This document shows, one piece after another, positions 51,585 through 59,326 of a stretch of DNA of 64,000 nt. Under the pieces are notes generated by a model. It ran no database searches, was not told the origin of the DNA, and worked only from the letters and a program-made list of their open reading frames with translations. The stretch is from Pseudomonas matsuisoli (lineage in GTDB: Bacteria; Pseudomonadota; Gammaproteobacteria; Pseudomonadales; Pseudomonadaceae): assembly GCF_014647635.1 (NCBI RefSeq), contig NZ_BMPO01000004.1:186001-250000 (forward strand), read 5' to 3'. The position numbers and the translations under genes were made by a program. The first letter of the stretch is position 1. Every line of letters begins with the position of its first letter.

Positions 51585-52099
51585 CAGGCGGATTCGAAAC
51601 AGGCGCGGTAGCAGTGCAACAAGCCACTGGCGACGTAGCGCTCTACGGTACGGCTAGAAAGACCGAGTCGTTGGGCGATCTGTACATGGGTCAGTCCGCC
51701 AAGCTGATACAGCAGGAAGGCCTCGCGCGTCGCCGGCTTGAGGCCATCGAGTAATGCCGAAATACGCTCCAGGCATTGCAGAGCTTCATGGCGGACTTCA
51801 GGTGAGGGATAACCCTCTTGCGGCAGCTGCGACAGCGCTTCGAGATAGGCCCTCTCCAATGCATCGCGACGCCAATGATCGATCACCAAGCCACGGGCGA
51901 TACGTGCCAGTAGCGCTTTCGGCGCGCTGTTATCAACGGGACGACCGCGGACCAACACACGCAAGAACGTATCCTGCGCAAGGTCGGCCGCTTGTTGCGA
52001 ACAGCCGACCGAGCGCCGCAGCCAGCTCTGAAGCCAGCCGTGATGCGTGCCGTACAACACGTCGAAAGGGACGATGGAATCCGCCTCGTGGACAGCCAT
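51584..52099 (-). CDS. ECF sigma factor, FecI-like (iron-starvation class)
   Basis: A 171-residue sigma-70-family factor with region 2 (about 15-75, FDVLYGTHHGWLQSW, and the -10-recognition stretch AADLAQDTFLRVL) and region 4 helix-turn-helix (about 115-165, GGLTHVQIAQRLGLSSRTVERYV). It should transcribe the receptor gene when the FecR protein relays siderophore binding. ATG 52099 is chosen (GAGTG upstream); the longer frame uses a TTG. A Fur-box-like sequence lies 64-82 bases upstream, so expression is probably limited to iron starvation. Confidence 0.93.
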   Translation of the reverse strand: MAVHEADSIVPFDVLYGTHHGWLQSWLRRSVGCSQQAADLAQDTFLRVLVRGRPVDNSAPKALLARIARGLVIDHWRRDALERAYLEALSQLPQEGYPSPEVRHEALQCLERISALLDGLKPATREAFLLYQLGGLTHVQIAQRLGLSSRTVERYVASGLLHCYRACFESA

Positions 52100-52162
52100 G
52101 GTGGACACTCGGAAGTCATGCAAGAAAGGCCATGTGCGCGCATGGCAGCCGCGCGCACATTA

Positions 52163-52181
52163 ATCGCGAATCGTTCCCATT
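52163..52181 (-). promoter_or_regulatory. Fur-box-like operator upstream of the ECF sigma gene
   Basis: On the minus strand AATGGGAACGATTCGCGAT matches the 19-bp consensus (GATAATGATAATCATTATC, as the AATGANAATNATTNTCATT variant) at about 13 positions, including the central AAcgATTC. Its place upstream of the fecI-like gene is where Fur operators occur in pseudomonads. Confidence 0.6.
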
Positions 52182-52281
52182 ACAACTGTAAGCGCTGCCG
52201 CAAGACCCCTGGCTATTTTGCGATTAGGCGAAATGCTGTGTTTATATATGGTGCATATATGTTTCATATAGGATAAGCGCC

Positions 52282-52491
52282 ATGGGCATCGTCAACATCG
52301 AAGACCAATTGCATGATCAAATCCGCCGCGCCAGCACAGTCTCCTGCCGTTCCATCAATGCCCAGGCTGGGTTCTGGATTCGTATCGGCATGCTGTGCGA
52401 AATGAACCCAGACCTTTCTTTCAACGAGGTGATGGCAGCCGAATTGCGCGCAGCAGGTGTCGCGGTTCCAAGCGCGGTCGAAATCGCATGA
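52282..52491 (+). CDS. ParD-like antitoxin-family protein
   Basis: A 69-residue protein of the ParD_like family (from memory, PF11903): VNIEDQLHDQIRRASTVSCRSINAQAGFWIRIGML resembles a ribbon-helix-helix DNA-binding fold, followed by an acidic-hydrophobic helix (NPDLSFNEVMAAELRAAG). ParD proteins neutralise ParE toxins and repress their own operon, but no ParE is here. The downstream gene, overlapping by 4 bp (ATGA), is a methionine aminopeptidase. AGGA lies 9 bases before ATG 52282. The AT-rich upstream region with TATATGGTGCATATATG could hold an autorepressor site. Confidence 0.8.
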   Translation: MGIVNIEDQLHDQIRRASTVSCRSINAQAGFWIRIGMLCEMNPDLSFNEVMAAELRAAGVAVPSAVEIA

Positions 52492-53267
52492 CCAAGACAC
52501 CCGAAGAAATTGAATTGATGGCCGAGTCCGGACGACTGCTCGCCAGCGTGTTCACCCATCTGGACGGGATGACGCTGCTGGGTCAGTCGACCCTGCAGAT
52601 CAATGACCTTGTCGAGGCTTTCATCGTCAATGATTTGCAGGCACGTCCCGCCAGCAAGGGGCAATACGGCTACGCCTATGCCCTCAATGCCTCGTGCAAT
52701 GAGGTCGTGTGTCACGGTGTGCCCTCCGCGAGCAGGTACCTGCAGGACGGCGACCTGGTGAACCTGGATATCACCTTGGAGAAGAACGGCTATATCGCCG
52801 ACTCCAGCAAGACTTACCCGATCGGCGCCGTTTCACCTGCGGCGCAAAGACTTGCCGACATCGCCTACGAAGCGCTGTGGCAGGGCATCGGTGCGGTGCG
52901 CCCTGGCGGACGGCTGGGCGACGTTGGCCACGCCATTCAGCGGTACGCCCATGCTCACGGCTGCTCGGTGGTGCGGGAATATTGCGGCCATGGCATCGGA
53001 CGAGAAATGCACGAACCGCCCGAGGTGTTGCACTGGGGGAAACCCGGAACCGGTGTCGTCCTGCGCGAAGGCATGGTCTTCACCATCGAACCGATGATCA
53101 ACGCGGGCAAATCCGAGGTGAAAACCCTGCGTGATGGATGGACCGTGGTGACCCGCGATGGCGCGCTTTCAGCGCAGTTCGAGCACACGGTGGCGGTAAC
53201 GGCAGACGGTGTACGGGTGCTGACCTTACGGCCGGATGAGCAGACGCGGGTTGCCGTTGTTACCTGA
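52488..53267 (+). CDS. map: Type I methionine aminopeptidase (second-type copy, ParD-linked)
   Basis: A 259-residue cytoplasmic metalloprotease that removes N-terminal Met. All five metal ligands fit the E. coli enzyme's spacing: Asp 94 (VNLDITLEKNG), Asp 105 (IADSSKT), His 168 (YCGHGIGREMHEPP), Glu 201 (FTIEPMI) and Glu 232 (AQFEHTVAV). His 76 (VCHGVPS) and His 175 are also kept, so it should be active. It is translationally coupled to the ParD-like gene. The housekeeping copy usually lies by rpsB-tsf, so this one is probably an accessory enzyme. ATG 52488 is set by the ATGA overlap; the frame from 52395 lies inside the ParD-like gene. Confidence 0.93.
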   Translation: MTKTPEEIELMAESGRLLASVFTHLDGMTLLGQSTLQINDLVEAFIVNDLQARPASKGQYGYAYALNASCNEVVCHGVPSASRYLQDGDLVNLDITLEKNGYIADSSKTYPIGAVSPAAQRLADIAYEALWQGIGAVRPGGRLGDVGHAIQRYAHAHGCSVVREYCGHGIGREMHEPPEVLHWGKPGTGVVLREGMVFTIEPMINAGKSEVKTLRDGWTVVTRDGALSAQFEHTVAVTADGVRVLTLRPDEQTRVAVVT

Positions 53268-53292
53268 ATGACCGCGCCTCACTCCGACACTT

Positions 53293-53976
53293 TCACGCAT
53301 CGGCATCGGCATCGGCATCGGCATCGGCATCGGCATCGAACCTGACCAACGCCCACGGCAACATCGCTTGCGTCAGTGGCCCGATGCACAACGCGAACAG
53401 CACCGTGCCGATGCCCAGGACCTCATAGCCCGCCAGCAATAAACCAAGGAACAATACCGCCAACTCCAGTGCCGTGCGAACAGCGCGCAGAGACAGGCCG
53501 GATACGCGATGCAGGCCTGTCATCAGCCCATCGCGCGGGCCGCGACCCAGCTGCGCGCCGATGTACAGCGCAGAGCCCAACCCGCATACGAACACACCGC
53601 CGACCGTGAGCAGCAGGCGCATGATGAACGTATCCGGTGTGTTTAGAACCCGCATCGTAAGGTCGGCGACGGCACCGACCACCACGGCATTCGCGAGCGT
53701 ACCGATCCCCGGCATCTCCCGCAGCGGGATCCATAACAACAGGATGACGAACGAAACACCGACCACGATCCAGCCAAAGCTCACGGGCAAGTATTCGTTC
53801 AGGCCCACGTGAAGGGCATCCCAAGGCGCCAGGCCGAGATTGCCGCGAATCATCATGCCGATGGACATGCCGAAAAAGGCGAGACCCACGGCAAGTTGCA
53901 CCAGCCGTCGAAACAACTTACCGGCACGCAGCTGCGCGATCGGTCCCAACTGAACGAGTTTGGCTTGGCTCTTCAT
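53293..53976 (-). CDS. YitT/YczE-family membrane protein with (Asp-Ala)7 tail
   Basis: About 227 residues. Five or six transmembrane helices (first at about 24-45) include the family motif MIRGNLGLAPWDALHVGL and its internal repeat IGAQLGRGPRDGLMTGLHR. The function is not established. The last 14 residues are seven Asp-Ala pairs encoded by a GCATCG microsatellite, which has no counterpart in the family I know of. The start is uncertain: ATG 53976 is taken because it leads into a basic N-terminus; GTG 54024 lies immediately after an AGGAGG with no spacer, and a 10-codon ATG frame (54005-53973) sits between them. Confidence 0.82.
   Translation of the reverse strand: MKSQAKLVQLGPIAQLRAGKLFRRLVQLAVGLAFFGMSIGMMIRGNLGLAPWDALHVGLNEYLPVSFGWIVVGVSFVILLLWIPLREMPGIGTLANAVVVGAVADLTMRVLNTPDTFIMRLLLTVGGVFVCGLGSALYIGAQLGRGPRDGLMTGLHRVSGLSLRAVRTALELAVLFLGLLLAGYEVLGIGTVLFALCIGPLTQAMLPWALVRFDADADADADADADA
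53297..53338 (-). repeat. Hexanucleotide microsatellite (GCATCG)7 inside the YitT-like gene
   Basis: Seven perfect copies of GCATCG on the plus strand encode seven Asp-Ala pairs at the C-terminus of the YitT-like protein. A change in copy number would add or remove two residues without a frameshift, so it alters tail length and charge rather than switching the gene off. Confidence 0.95.
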
Positions 53977-54072
53977 CCTGCGACCATCGTGTTCATTGTT
54001 GTCATTCCAAGAACGCGCAGCCACCTCCTACCGACACCGGTCGAGGCAGATGCGCGAAACGAGAGCGTGTAT

Positions 54073-54702
54073 TCATTCCGATGCGGAGTGAACGAGATAG
54101 TGGCTGATCGGCTGATGGAGTTCCACTATGCATACTCGCCCCGCACGGCCTTCCAAGCCGTATTCCAATGGCTCGCCGGACCTGTTCGTGCAGCGCCCGG
54201 TCGCACGCGGGCCAAGCACGCACCGGCGTCCGTTGCTGGAATGGGTGACGGCGACGGCCGCCGTCGATGCGTTGAACAGCAAGAGTTCGGTCGCTGCCGA
54301 GAGTAATGTGGGTGCACCCTCGCAGTCGACCCAGCGCAGCGATGCCTGAACACGATCAGGCCGGTAGATCAGATTGAAGTCCTCGATCGCCGAACCCAAT
54401 AGGCGACAGTTCACCGTTGCCGCGCCCTCAAAACCGAAGGGCTGGTATGGCCCGAGCTCATCGCTGTCCGCCCCATCCACGTTGAGCACCATCCCATCGC
54501 CCTGGAGTACCGTGATGATCCGCCGGTAGCCGGGAAAAGTGGAAAAGGGCCCATCGGCGTCAATCTGGGCGAGGGATAGACGCCAGTCGTATTCACCGTC
54601 TTCGCCAGCACCCTCCTTGGCGATTTCCAACGTGGTGCCCGCACCGTTCTTCCACGGCATGGCCGTGTAGTGCAGAGGGTCGTACACACGCCAATCGCTC
54701 AT
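54073..54702 (-). CDS. hutD: HutD family protein
   Basis: A 209-residue cupin-like protein with the HutD/Ves motif YTAMPWKNGAGTTLEIA and DWRLSLAQIDADGPFSTFPGYRR. HutD is linked to histidine-utilisation operons, where it has been proposed to govern the level of hut expression, possibly by binding formylglutamate. It follows hutG by 28 bp on the same strand and completes the cluster hutF-hutG-hutD downstream of an ABC transporter. Confidence 0.9.
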   Translation of the reverse strand: MSDWRVYDPLHYTAMPWKNGAGTTLEIAKEGAGEDGEYDWRLSLAQIDADGPFSTFPGYRRIITVLQGDGMVLNVDGADSDELGPYQPFGFEGAATVNCRLLGSAIEDFNLIYRPDRVQASLRWVDCEGAPTLLSAATELLLFNASTAAVAVTHSSNGRRCVLGPRATGRCTNRSGEPLEYGLEGRAGRVCIVELHQPISHYLVHSASE

Positions 54703-54730
54703 CGGACTCCCTCGCTGGATAGGCCCAGCA

Positions 54731-55534
54731 TCACGCTGGGGTGAACGCCATGAATTGTGTGATCAGCGCTTTCAGTACCGGCTGCAATGCCTTGGCCTTG
54801 GCGTCTTCCAGAGCGTAAGGTGCGGCTTCCTGCATATACGCACGCTGCGCCAGCTCCAACTGAACCGCATGCACCCCGAGAGCAGGATCGCCATACCGGC
54901 GGGTGATGTACCCGCCCTTGAATCGCCCGTTCAGCACGGCGGGCATCTCGGGTGCCAGTCGTTGCGCCAATGCCAGCAGTTCCTCGCCGACACCCGCTGC
55001 ACAGGCACTGCCGTCCGCCGTGCCCAAGTTGAACACCGGAAGCTCGCCCTCGAACAGGCGCGGGATGATCGACCGAATGGAGTGCGCCTCCCACAGCAGC
55101 GCGTAGCCATGGACCGCCTTGATCCGCTCCAGCTCGCCCTGCAACGCACGATGGTAAGGCTGCCAGAACTGTTCGAGGCGCCTCTCGATTTCAGCGGCGT
55201 CGGGTTCCTCGCCTGGCTGATACAAGGGCAAACCGTCGAACGTGGTCAGCGGGCACAGCCCTGTGGTGTTTTGCCCCGGATACAAGTTGGCGCCATCGGG
55301 TGGTCGGTTCAGGTCGATCACGTAGCGCGAGTAACGCGGACGCAGTACCGATGCGCCCAGCGCCGTCGCGAAGCCATAGAGCGTATCGAGGTGCCAGTCC
55401 GTATCGTCTACGGCTTGGCCGACCGGGCTGTAGCGCGCTTCCAGTTCTGCGGGCAGCGCAGTGCCTAGGTGCGGCATGGAGATCAGCAAAGGGCCCTGGC
55501 CCTTGTGCAGATCGAAGGTGCGATGGTCTTTCAT
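54731..55534 (-). CDS. hutG: N-formylglutamate deformylase
   Basis: A 267-residue amidohydrolase that splits N-formyl-L-glutamate into glutamate and formate, the last step of the five-enzyme Hut route. Typical blocks are LISMPHLGTALPAEL, DTDWHLDTLYGFA (metal and substrate site), RYVIDLNRPPDGANLYPGQNTTGLCP and WEAHSIRSIIPRLFEGELP. It overlaps hutF by 4 bp (ATGA). No hutH or hutU lies in the cluster. Confidence 0.95.
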   Translation of the reverse strand: MKDHRTFDLHKGQGPLLISMPHLGTALPAELEARYSPVGQAVDDTDWHLDTLYGFATALGASVLRPRYSRYVIDLNRPPDGANLYPGQNTTGLCPLTTFDGLPLYQPGEEPDAAEIERRLEQFWQPYHRALQGELERIKAVHGYALLWEAHSIRSIIPRLFEGELPVFNLGTADGSACAAGVGEELLALAQRLAPEMPAVLNGRFKGGYITRRYGDPALGVHAVQLELAQRAYMQEAAPYALEDAKAKALQPVLKALITQFMAFTPA

Positions 55535-56955
55535 TCGTCATGCTCCAGTAATTCGACCAGCGCGGCGCGATACCCCTGCAAGGCGTACTCTTCCAGCGCA
55601 TGCCGACCGTTTTCGATAACCCGCCTGCCCCCGACAAAGACATCGCGTACCGGCTGGCCGCCGTGCTCGCAGAACACCAACGAAGACAACAGCCGCGCCG
55701 GATTAGCCGAGTCGACGTTGGGGGCTTCTGGATCAATGATCACCAGGTCAGCGCGCTGACCTACTTTTAGCCCGGCGACCGGGCGGCCAGTGGCCGCGGC
55801 TCCGCCGTTCACCGCCTGACTGAACAACCGGTCCGCCACGACGGGCGCGACAGGGCTGGCAAGCACGTTCCGACGGCGGTGCAGCAACCGCTGGCCGTAT
55901 TCAAGAAGGCGCAGTTCGGACCACGGATTGACCGCCACATTGCTGTCGGAACCGACGCCCCAGCGGCCATCGGCGGCCAGGAAACGCTGGGCATCGAACA
56001 GACCGTCGCCCAAATTGGCTTCCGTGGTAGGGCACAGGCCTACGGTCGCGCCCGTGCGCGCCAACGCGGCGTATTCACGGTCGTCCATATGCGTCGCGTG
56101 CACCAGGCACCACCGGTCGTCCAGGGCATGGCGATCCATTAGCCACGCCACCGGCCGCTGGCCCAGCACCGCCAGGCAATCGTCCACCTCACGCGTTTGT
56201 TCGGCAATGTGAATATGCACCGGCGCCCGCGCATCCTGCGCGTCGAGACCCTCGATCAACCGCGAGAGCGAATCTTCGCTGACCGCGCGCAACGAGTGCG
56301 GTGCGACTCCATAACGCAGATTACCGTTCTGCGGCATGGCCTTTTCCAACTGCTGCCGCAACGACAGGATCCACTCCGGAGAATTGATGAAGCGCCGCTG
56401 ATGCGGCAACGGTTCGGCCCCACCAAAACCGCCGTACTGATACAGCACCGGCAGCAAGGTCATGCCGATACCGACGTCCGCCGCGGCGCGCACGACGCGC
56501 AAGGACAGCTCGGCCGGGTTGGCGTAGGGCTGGCCGTCAGCGCCGTGATGCACGTAATGAAACTCGCACACTGAGGTATAGCCGGCCTTGAGCATCTCGA
56601 TGTACAGGTGTCGGCCAATGGCTTGCAGGTGATGCGGTTGCAAACGCTGGGCGAATCGATACATCAGCGTACGCCAGCTCCAGAATGAGTCAGCGGGATC
56701 GCCCAGGGTTTCGGTCAACCCAGCCATGGCGCGCTGGAAGGTATGCGAATGCAGGTTCGGCATGCCGCCGAGCACCAGCCCCGGGGCAATCGGCGTCCCC
56801 TTTGGCGGGGTCGCATCGACGCTGACCGCAGTTAAGTCGCCAGCCGCGCTCCAAGCAAACAGGACGTTGCGCCGCCAACCGTCAGGCAGCAAAGCATCGT
56901 GAGCGAACAGGCTGCCGTGGGCTTGGACAGTCGGAGAATCCATAGATGTATCCAC
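55531..56955 (-). CDS. hutF: Formimidoylglutamate deiminase
   Basis: A 474-residue zinc amidohydrolase that converts N-formimino-L-glutamate to N-formyl-L-glutamate and ammonia. It has the metal-binding NLHSHTFQRAMAGL, the VCEFHYVHHGADG region, HIHIAEQTREVDDCLA, LVHATHMDDREYAALARTGATVGLCPTTEANLGDG and the late Asp in VGSDSNVAVNPW. GTG 56955 has GAGG about 5 bases upstream and is taken as start; ATG 56943 is an alternative. It follows the ABC ATPase gene by 35 bp on the same strand, so transporter and enzyme are probably co-transcribed. Confidence 0.95.
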   Translation of the reverse strand: MDTSMDSPTVQAHGSLFAHDALLPDGWRRNVLFAWSAAGDLTAVSVDATPPKGTPIAPGLVLGGMPNLHSHTFQRAMAGLTETLGDPADSFWSWRTLMYRFAQRLQPHHLQAIGRHLYIEMLKAGYTSVCEFHYVHHGADGQPYANPAELSLRVVRAAADVGIGMTLLPVLYQYGGFGGAEPLPHQRRFINSPEWILSLRQQLEKAMPQNGNLRYGVAPHSLRAVSEDSLSRLIEGLDAQDARAPVHIHIAEQTREVDDCLAVLGQRPVAWLMDRHALDDRWCLVHATHMDDREYAALARTGATVGLCPTTEANLGDGLFDAQRFLAADGRWGVGSDSNVAVNPWSELRLLEYGQRLLHRRRNVLASPVAPVVADRLFSQAVNGGAAATGRPVAGLKVGQRADLVIIDPEAPNVDSANPARLLSSLVFCEHGGQPVRDVFVGGRRVIENGRHALEEYALQGYRAALVELLEHDE

Positions 56956-56990
56956 GTGGGCCTCTTGGGCAATGGATCGAGCAAAAACGG

Positions 56991-57764
56991 TCAGAGAACC
57001 GGCGCCGCGTCACGTGACAACACGTTCTGCAGGAAACGGCGGGTACGCGCTTCTTGGGGTGCGGTGAACAACTGGGCCGGGGGCGCGGCCTCGACGATAG
57101 CGCCTTGATCCATGACCACTACGACGTCGGCCACTTCCCGGGCGAACCCCATTTCATGGGTGACAATAACCATGGTCATGCCTTCGTTCGCCAACGTCTT
57201 CATGACCTGCAATACCTCGCCCACCAGTTCCGGATCCAGTGCCGAAGTAGGCTCGTCGAACAGCATGACCTTGGGTTCCATGGCCAATGCACGCGCGATG
57301 GCGACCCGCTGCTTCTGGCCGCCGGACAATGTACCTGGGAAGACCTGAGCCTTGTGCTTGAGACCGACCTTATCCAGCAGGCGTAGCCCATGCTCTTCGG
57401 CCTCTTGACGGGACTTACCGCGCAACGCCATGGGCGCCAAGGTAATGTTGTGCAGCACGTTCAGATGTGGAAACAGATTGAACGACTGGAACACCATGCC
57501 CACTTCACTGCGCAACGCGTCGAGATTCTTTTCGGACATCATCCTGCCCTGCTCTACCACGGTATGTCCGCAAGCGCGCAAGGTCCCGCCTTCAGCGGTT
57601 TCCAGACCGTTCATGCAGCGCAGAAAAGTGCTCTTACCCGATCCGCTGGGCCCGATCACGACGATCACTTGGCTGGCTTGAACACTGAAAGTGATGTCGT
57701 GCAGCACCTGATGGTTGCCGAACGATTTGCTCAGGTTCTGGATATCGATAATGGCAGCGCCCAT
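56991..57764 (-). CDS. Polar amino-acid ABC transporter ATPase (GlnQ/HisP type)
   Basis: A 257-residue ATPase with Walker [17 protein letters not shown]-loop [16 protein letters not shown], signature [17 protein letters not shown], Walker [16 protein letters not shown] and switch [13 protein letters not shown]. The FLRCMNGLE and SFNLFPH segments are typical of polar amino-acid importers. Its ATG overlaps the permease stop by one base (TAATG). Context with hutF-hutG suggests import of formiminoglutamate or a related Hut intermediate. Confidence 0.94.
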   Translation of the reverse strand: MGAAIIDIQNLSKSFGNHQVLHDITFSVQASQVIVVIGPSGSGKSTFLRCMNGLETAEGGTLRACGHTVVEQGRMMSEKNLDALRSEVGMVFQSFNLFPHLNVLHNITLAPMALRGKSRQEAEEHGLRLLDKVGLKHKAQVFPGTLSGGQKQRVAIARALAMEPKVMLFDEPTSALDPELVGEVLQVMKTLANEGMTMVIVTHEMGFAREVADVVVVMDQGAIVEAAPPAQLFTAPQEARTRRFLQNVLSRDAAPVL

Positions 57765-58429
57765 TACACTCTCCCGTCGGCGCGTAGCACCTTTTCAGTG
57801 CGACGCAGGATCAAGGTCGTGATGCTGGTGAGCATCAGATAGATAAAGGCGATGGCGAGATACACCTCGAGCGAGCGATAAGACACGCTAATGATCTTCT
57901 CGCCTTCATGCATGACATCCGCAATTGTCAGCAGTGACACCAGTGCCGAGTTCTTGATCAAGGCGATGAATTCGTTGCCCAGGGCGGGAATCATGCGAAC
58001 GAATGCCTGCGGCAGGATGACCTTGCGCATCGCCAATTTGTGCGGCAGTCCCAATGAGCGAGCGGCTTCCATCTGACCTTTTTCCACCGACTGGATCGAG
58101 CCGCGGACGATTTCGGACACGTAGGCGGCGCTGTAAATGCCCAACCCGAAAATCCCGCACATGTAGGCCGGTAACTGAATACCAAAGTGCGGCAAGCCAA
58201 AGAACAGAATGAACAGTTGCACCAGCAGTGGCGTGCCGCGTATCAGCGTGAGGTAAGTCGTGCATAGGCCATAGATGACGGTGCGCTTGGGATTCAATCG
58301 CCCCAGGCCGATCAGAAGCCCTAATAGGCAACCCAGCACGAGCGCCGAGGCTGTGATTTCGATGGTGATCAAGGTGCCGGAAGCGAGCGCGCGCCAGCCT
58401 TCCCAGACCGGGGAAAAATCAAGATTCAT
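57764..58429 (-). CDS. Polar amino-acid ABC transporter permease
   Basis: A 221-residue inner-membrane permease with about five helices and the His/Glu/Arg-family signature [29 protein letters not shown] plus [17 protein letters not shown] single permease implies a homodimer. It lies between the binding protein (82 bp upstream, with a hairpin in between) and the ATPase (1-bp overlap). Confidence 0.93.
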   Translation of the reverse strand: MNLDFSPVWEGWRALASGTLITIEITASALVLGCLLGLLIGLGRLNPKRTVIYGLCTTYLTLIRGTPLLVQLFILFFGLPHFGIQLPAYMCGIFGLGIYSAAYVSEIVRGSIQSVEKGQMEAARSLGLPHKLAMRKVILPQAFVRMIPALGNEFIALIKNSALVSLLTIADVMHEGEKIISVSYRSLEVYLAIAFIYLMLTSITTLILRRTEKVLRADGRV

Positions 58430-58470
58430 GGAGTACTCCGCTGAGGCATACGGTTGAAGCGTGGTGTGCG

Positions 58471-58501
58471 GAAGTCCGGCGGCGCAGCCAGCACGGACTT
58501 C
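58471..58501 (-). other. Intercistronic hairpin after the ABC binding-protein gene
   Basis: GAAGTCCG (58471-58478) and CGGACTTC (58494-58501) are perfect complements around a 15-base loop. It directly follows the binding-protein stop (58512) in the direction of transcription and lacks a U run. As in many ABC operons it may keep binding-protein mRNA above that of the permease and ATPase. Confidence 0.65.
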
Positions 58502-58511
58502 TATCGGCTGT

Positions 58512-59267
58512 TTATTCTTTGGTCGTGCCGAACCACTTCTGAGTCAACGCTGCGTATTCGCCGTTGTTACGCAGGGTTTGCAACGCCTTGTTCATCTGCT
58601 GCTGCAGCTCGGTATCGCTTTTGCGGATGGCGAAGCCGTACAACTCGGTAGTCAAACCTTCATCCAACACGCGGACCTTGGGCTGGCGCTTGGCATATTC
58701 CACCGCCGCCGGACGTCCTGTGACCGCAGCATTGACGCGACCAATGGCCAAAAGGTCAAACATGGCTTGGTTTTTCTCGACCTCCACCACATTGACTGCC
58801 GGGTAGTTGTTTTTCAGGAACTCGATGGACTTGGTACCTACCTGGGCGGACACCTTCTTGCCCGCCACCAAGTCGGCTGGGGTATTGATGCTGGTGTCAT
58901 CCTTGAGCACAAGCACGGCCAAGCCACCGCGATAGTAGGAGTCAGTGAAGTTCACCACCTTTTGGCGTTCCTCGGTCATGTAGATCGCCGAGGCAGCCAC
59001 ATCGAATCGATTTGAGATCAACCCCGGTATCAACCCTTTGAAGCCGATGTCTACCCATTCGACTTTCTTGTCCAATTGCTTGCCGATGGCTTCGATCAGC
59101 TCGACATCGAATCCGGTGCGCTTGCCGTCCTGCACGAACTCCATGGGTGGAAAAGTTGCGTCGGTGCCGACGCGCATGACCGAATCGGCTGCCTGTGCTG
59201 GGACGGAGAGCGAGGCAATCAGGGCAAATGCCGCAGCCACGGGAGTGAACAACTTGAACGCTTTCAT
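58512..59267 (-). CDS. Amino-acid ABC transporter periplasmic binding protein
   Basis: A 251-residue family-3 binding protein. A signal peptide covers about 1-26 (ending VPAQA), followed by MRVGTDATFPPMEFVQDGKRTGFDVEL and the family signature GFDVELIEAIGKQL. The binding-site segments are SAIYMTEERQKVVNFTDSYY and VGTKSIEFLKNNYP. ATG 59267 has AAGGA 7 bases upstream; the longer frame lacks the signal at its start. The ligand is not deducible from the motifs, but it is encoded next to hutF-hutG-hutD. Confidence 0.93.
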   Translation of the reverse strand: MKAFKLFTPVAAAFALIASLSVPAQAADSVMRVGTDATFPPMEFVQDGKRTGFDVELIEAIGKQLDKKVEWVDIGFKGLIPGLISNRFDVAASAIYMTEERQKVVNFTDSYYRGGLAVLVLKDDTSINTPADLVAGKKVSAQVGTKSIEFLKNNYPAVNVVEVEKNQAMFDLLAIGRVNAAVTGRPAAVEYAKRQPKVRVLDEGLTTELYGFAIRKSDTELQQQMNKALQTLRNNGEYAALTQKWFGTTKE

Positions 59268-59326
59268 CACGAATTCCTTCGGCGGAGATAGTTCTGACAT
59301 GAGCCGGAACATGGATTAGGCGGCAG

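Noticed and set aside
52395-52487. N-terminal extension of the methionine aminopeptidase
   Set aside because: The extension lies inside the ParD-like gene in another frame; the ATGA overlap and family length favour the start at 52488.
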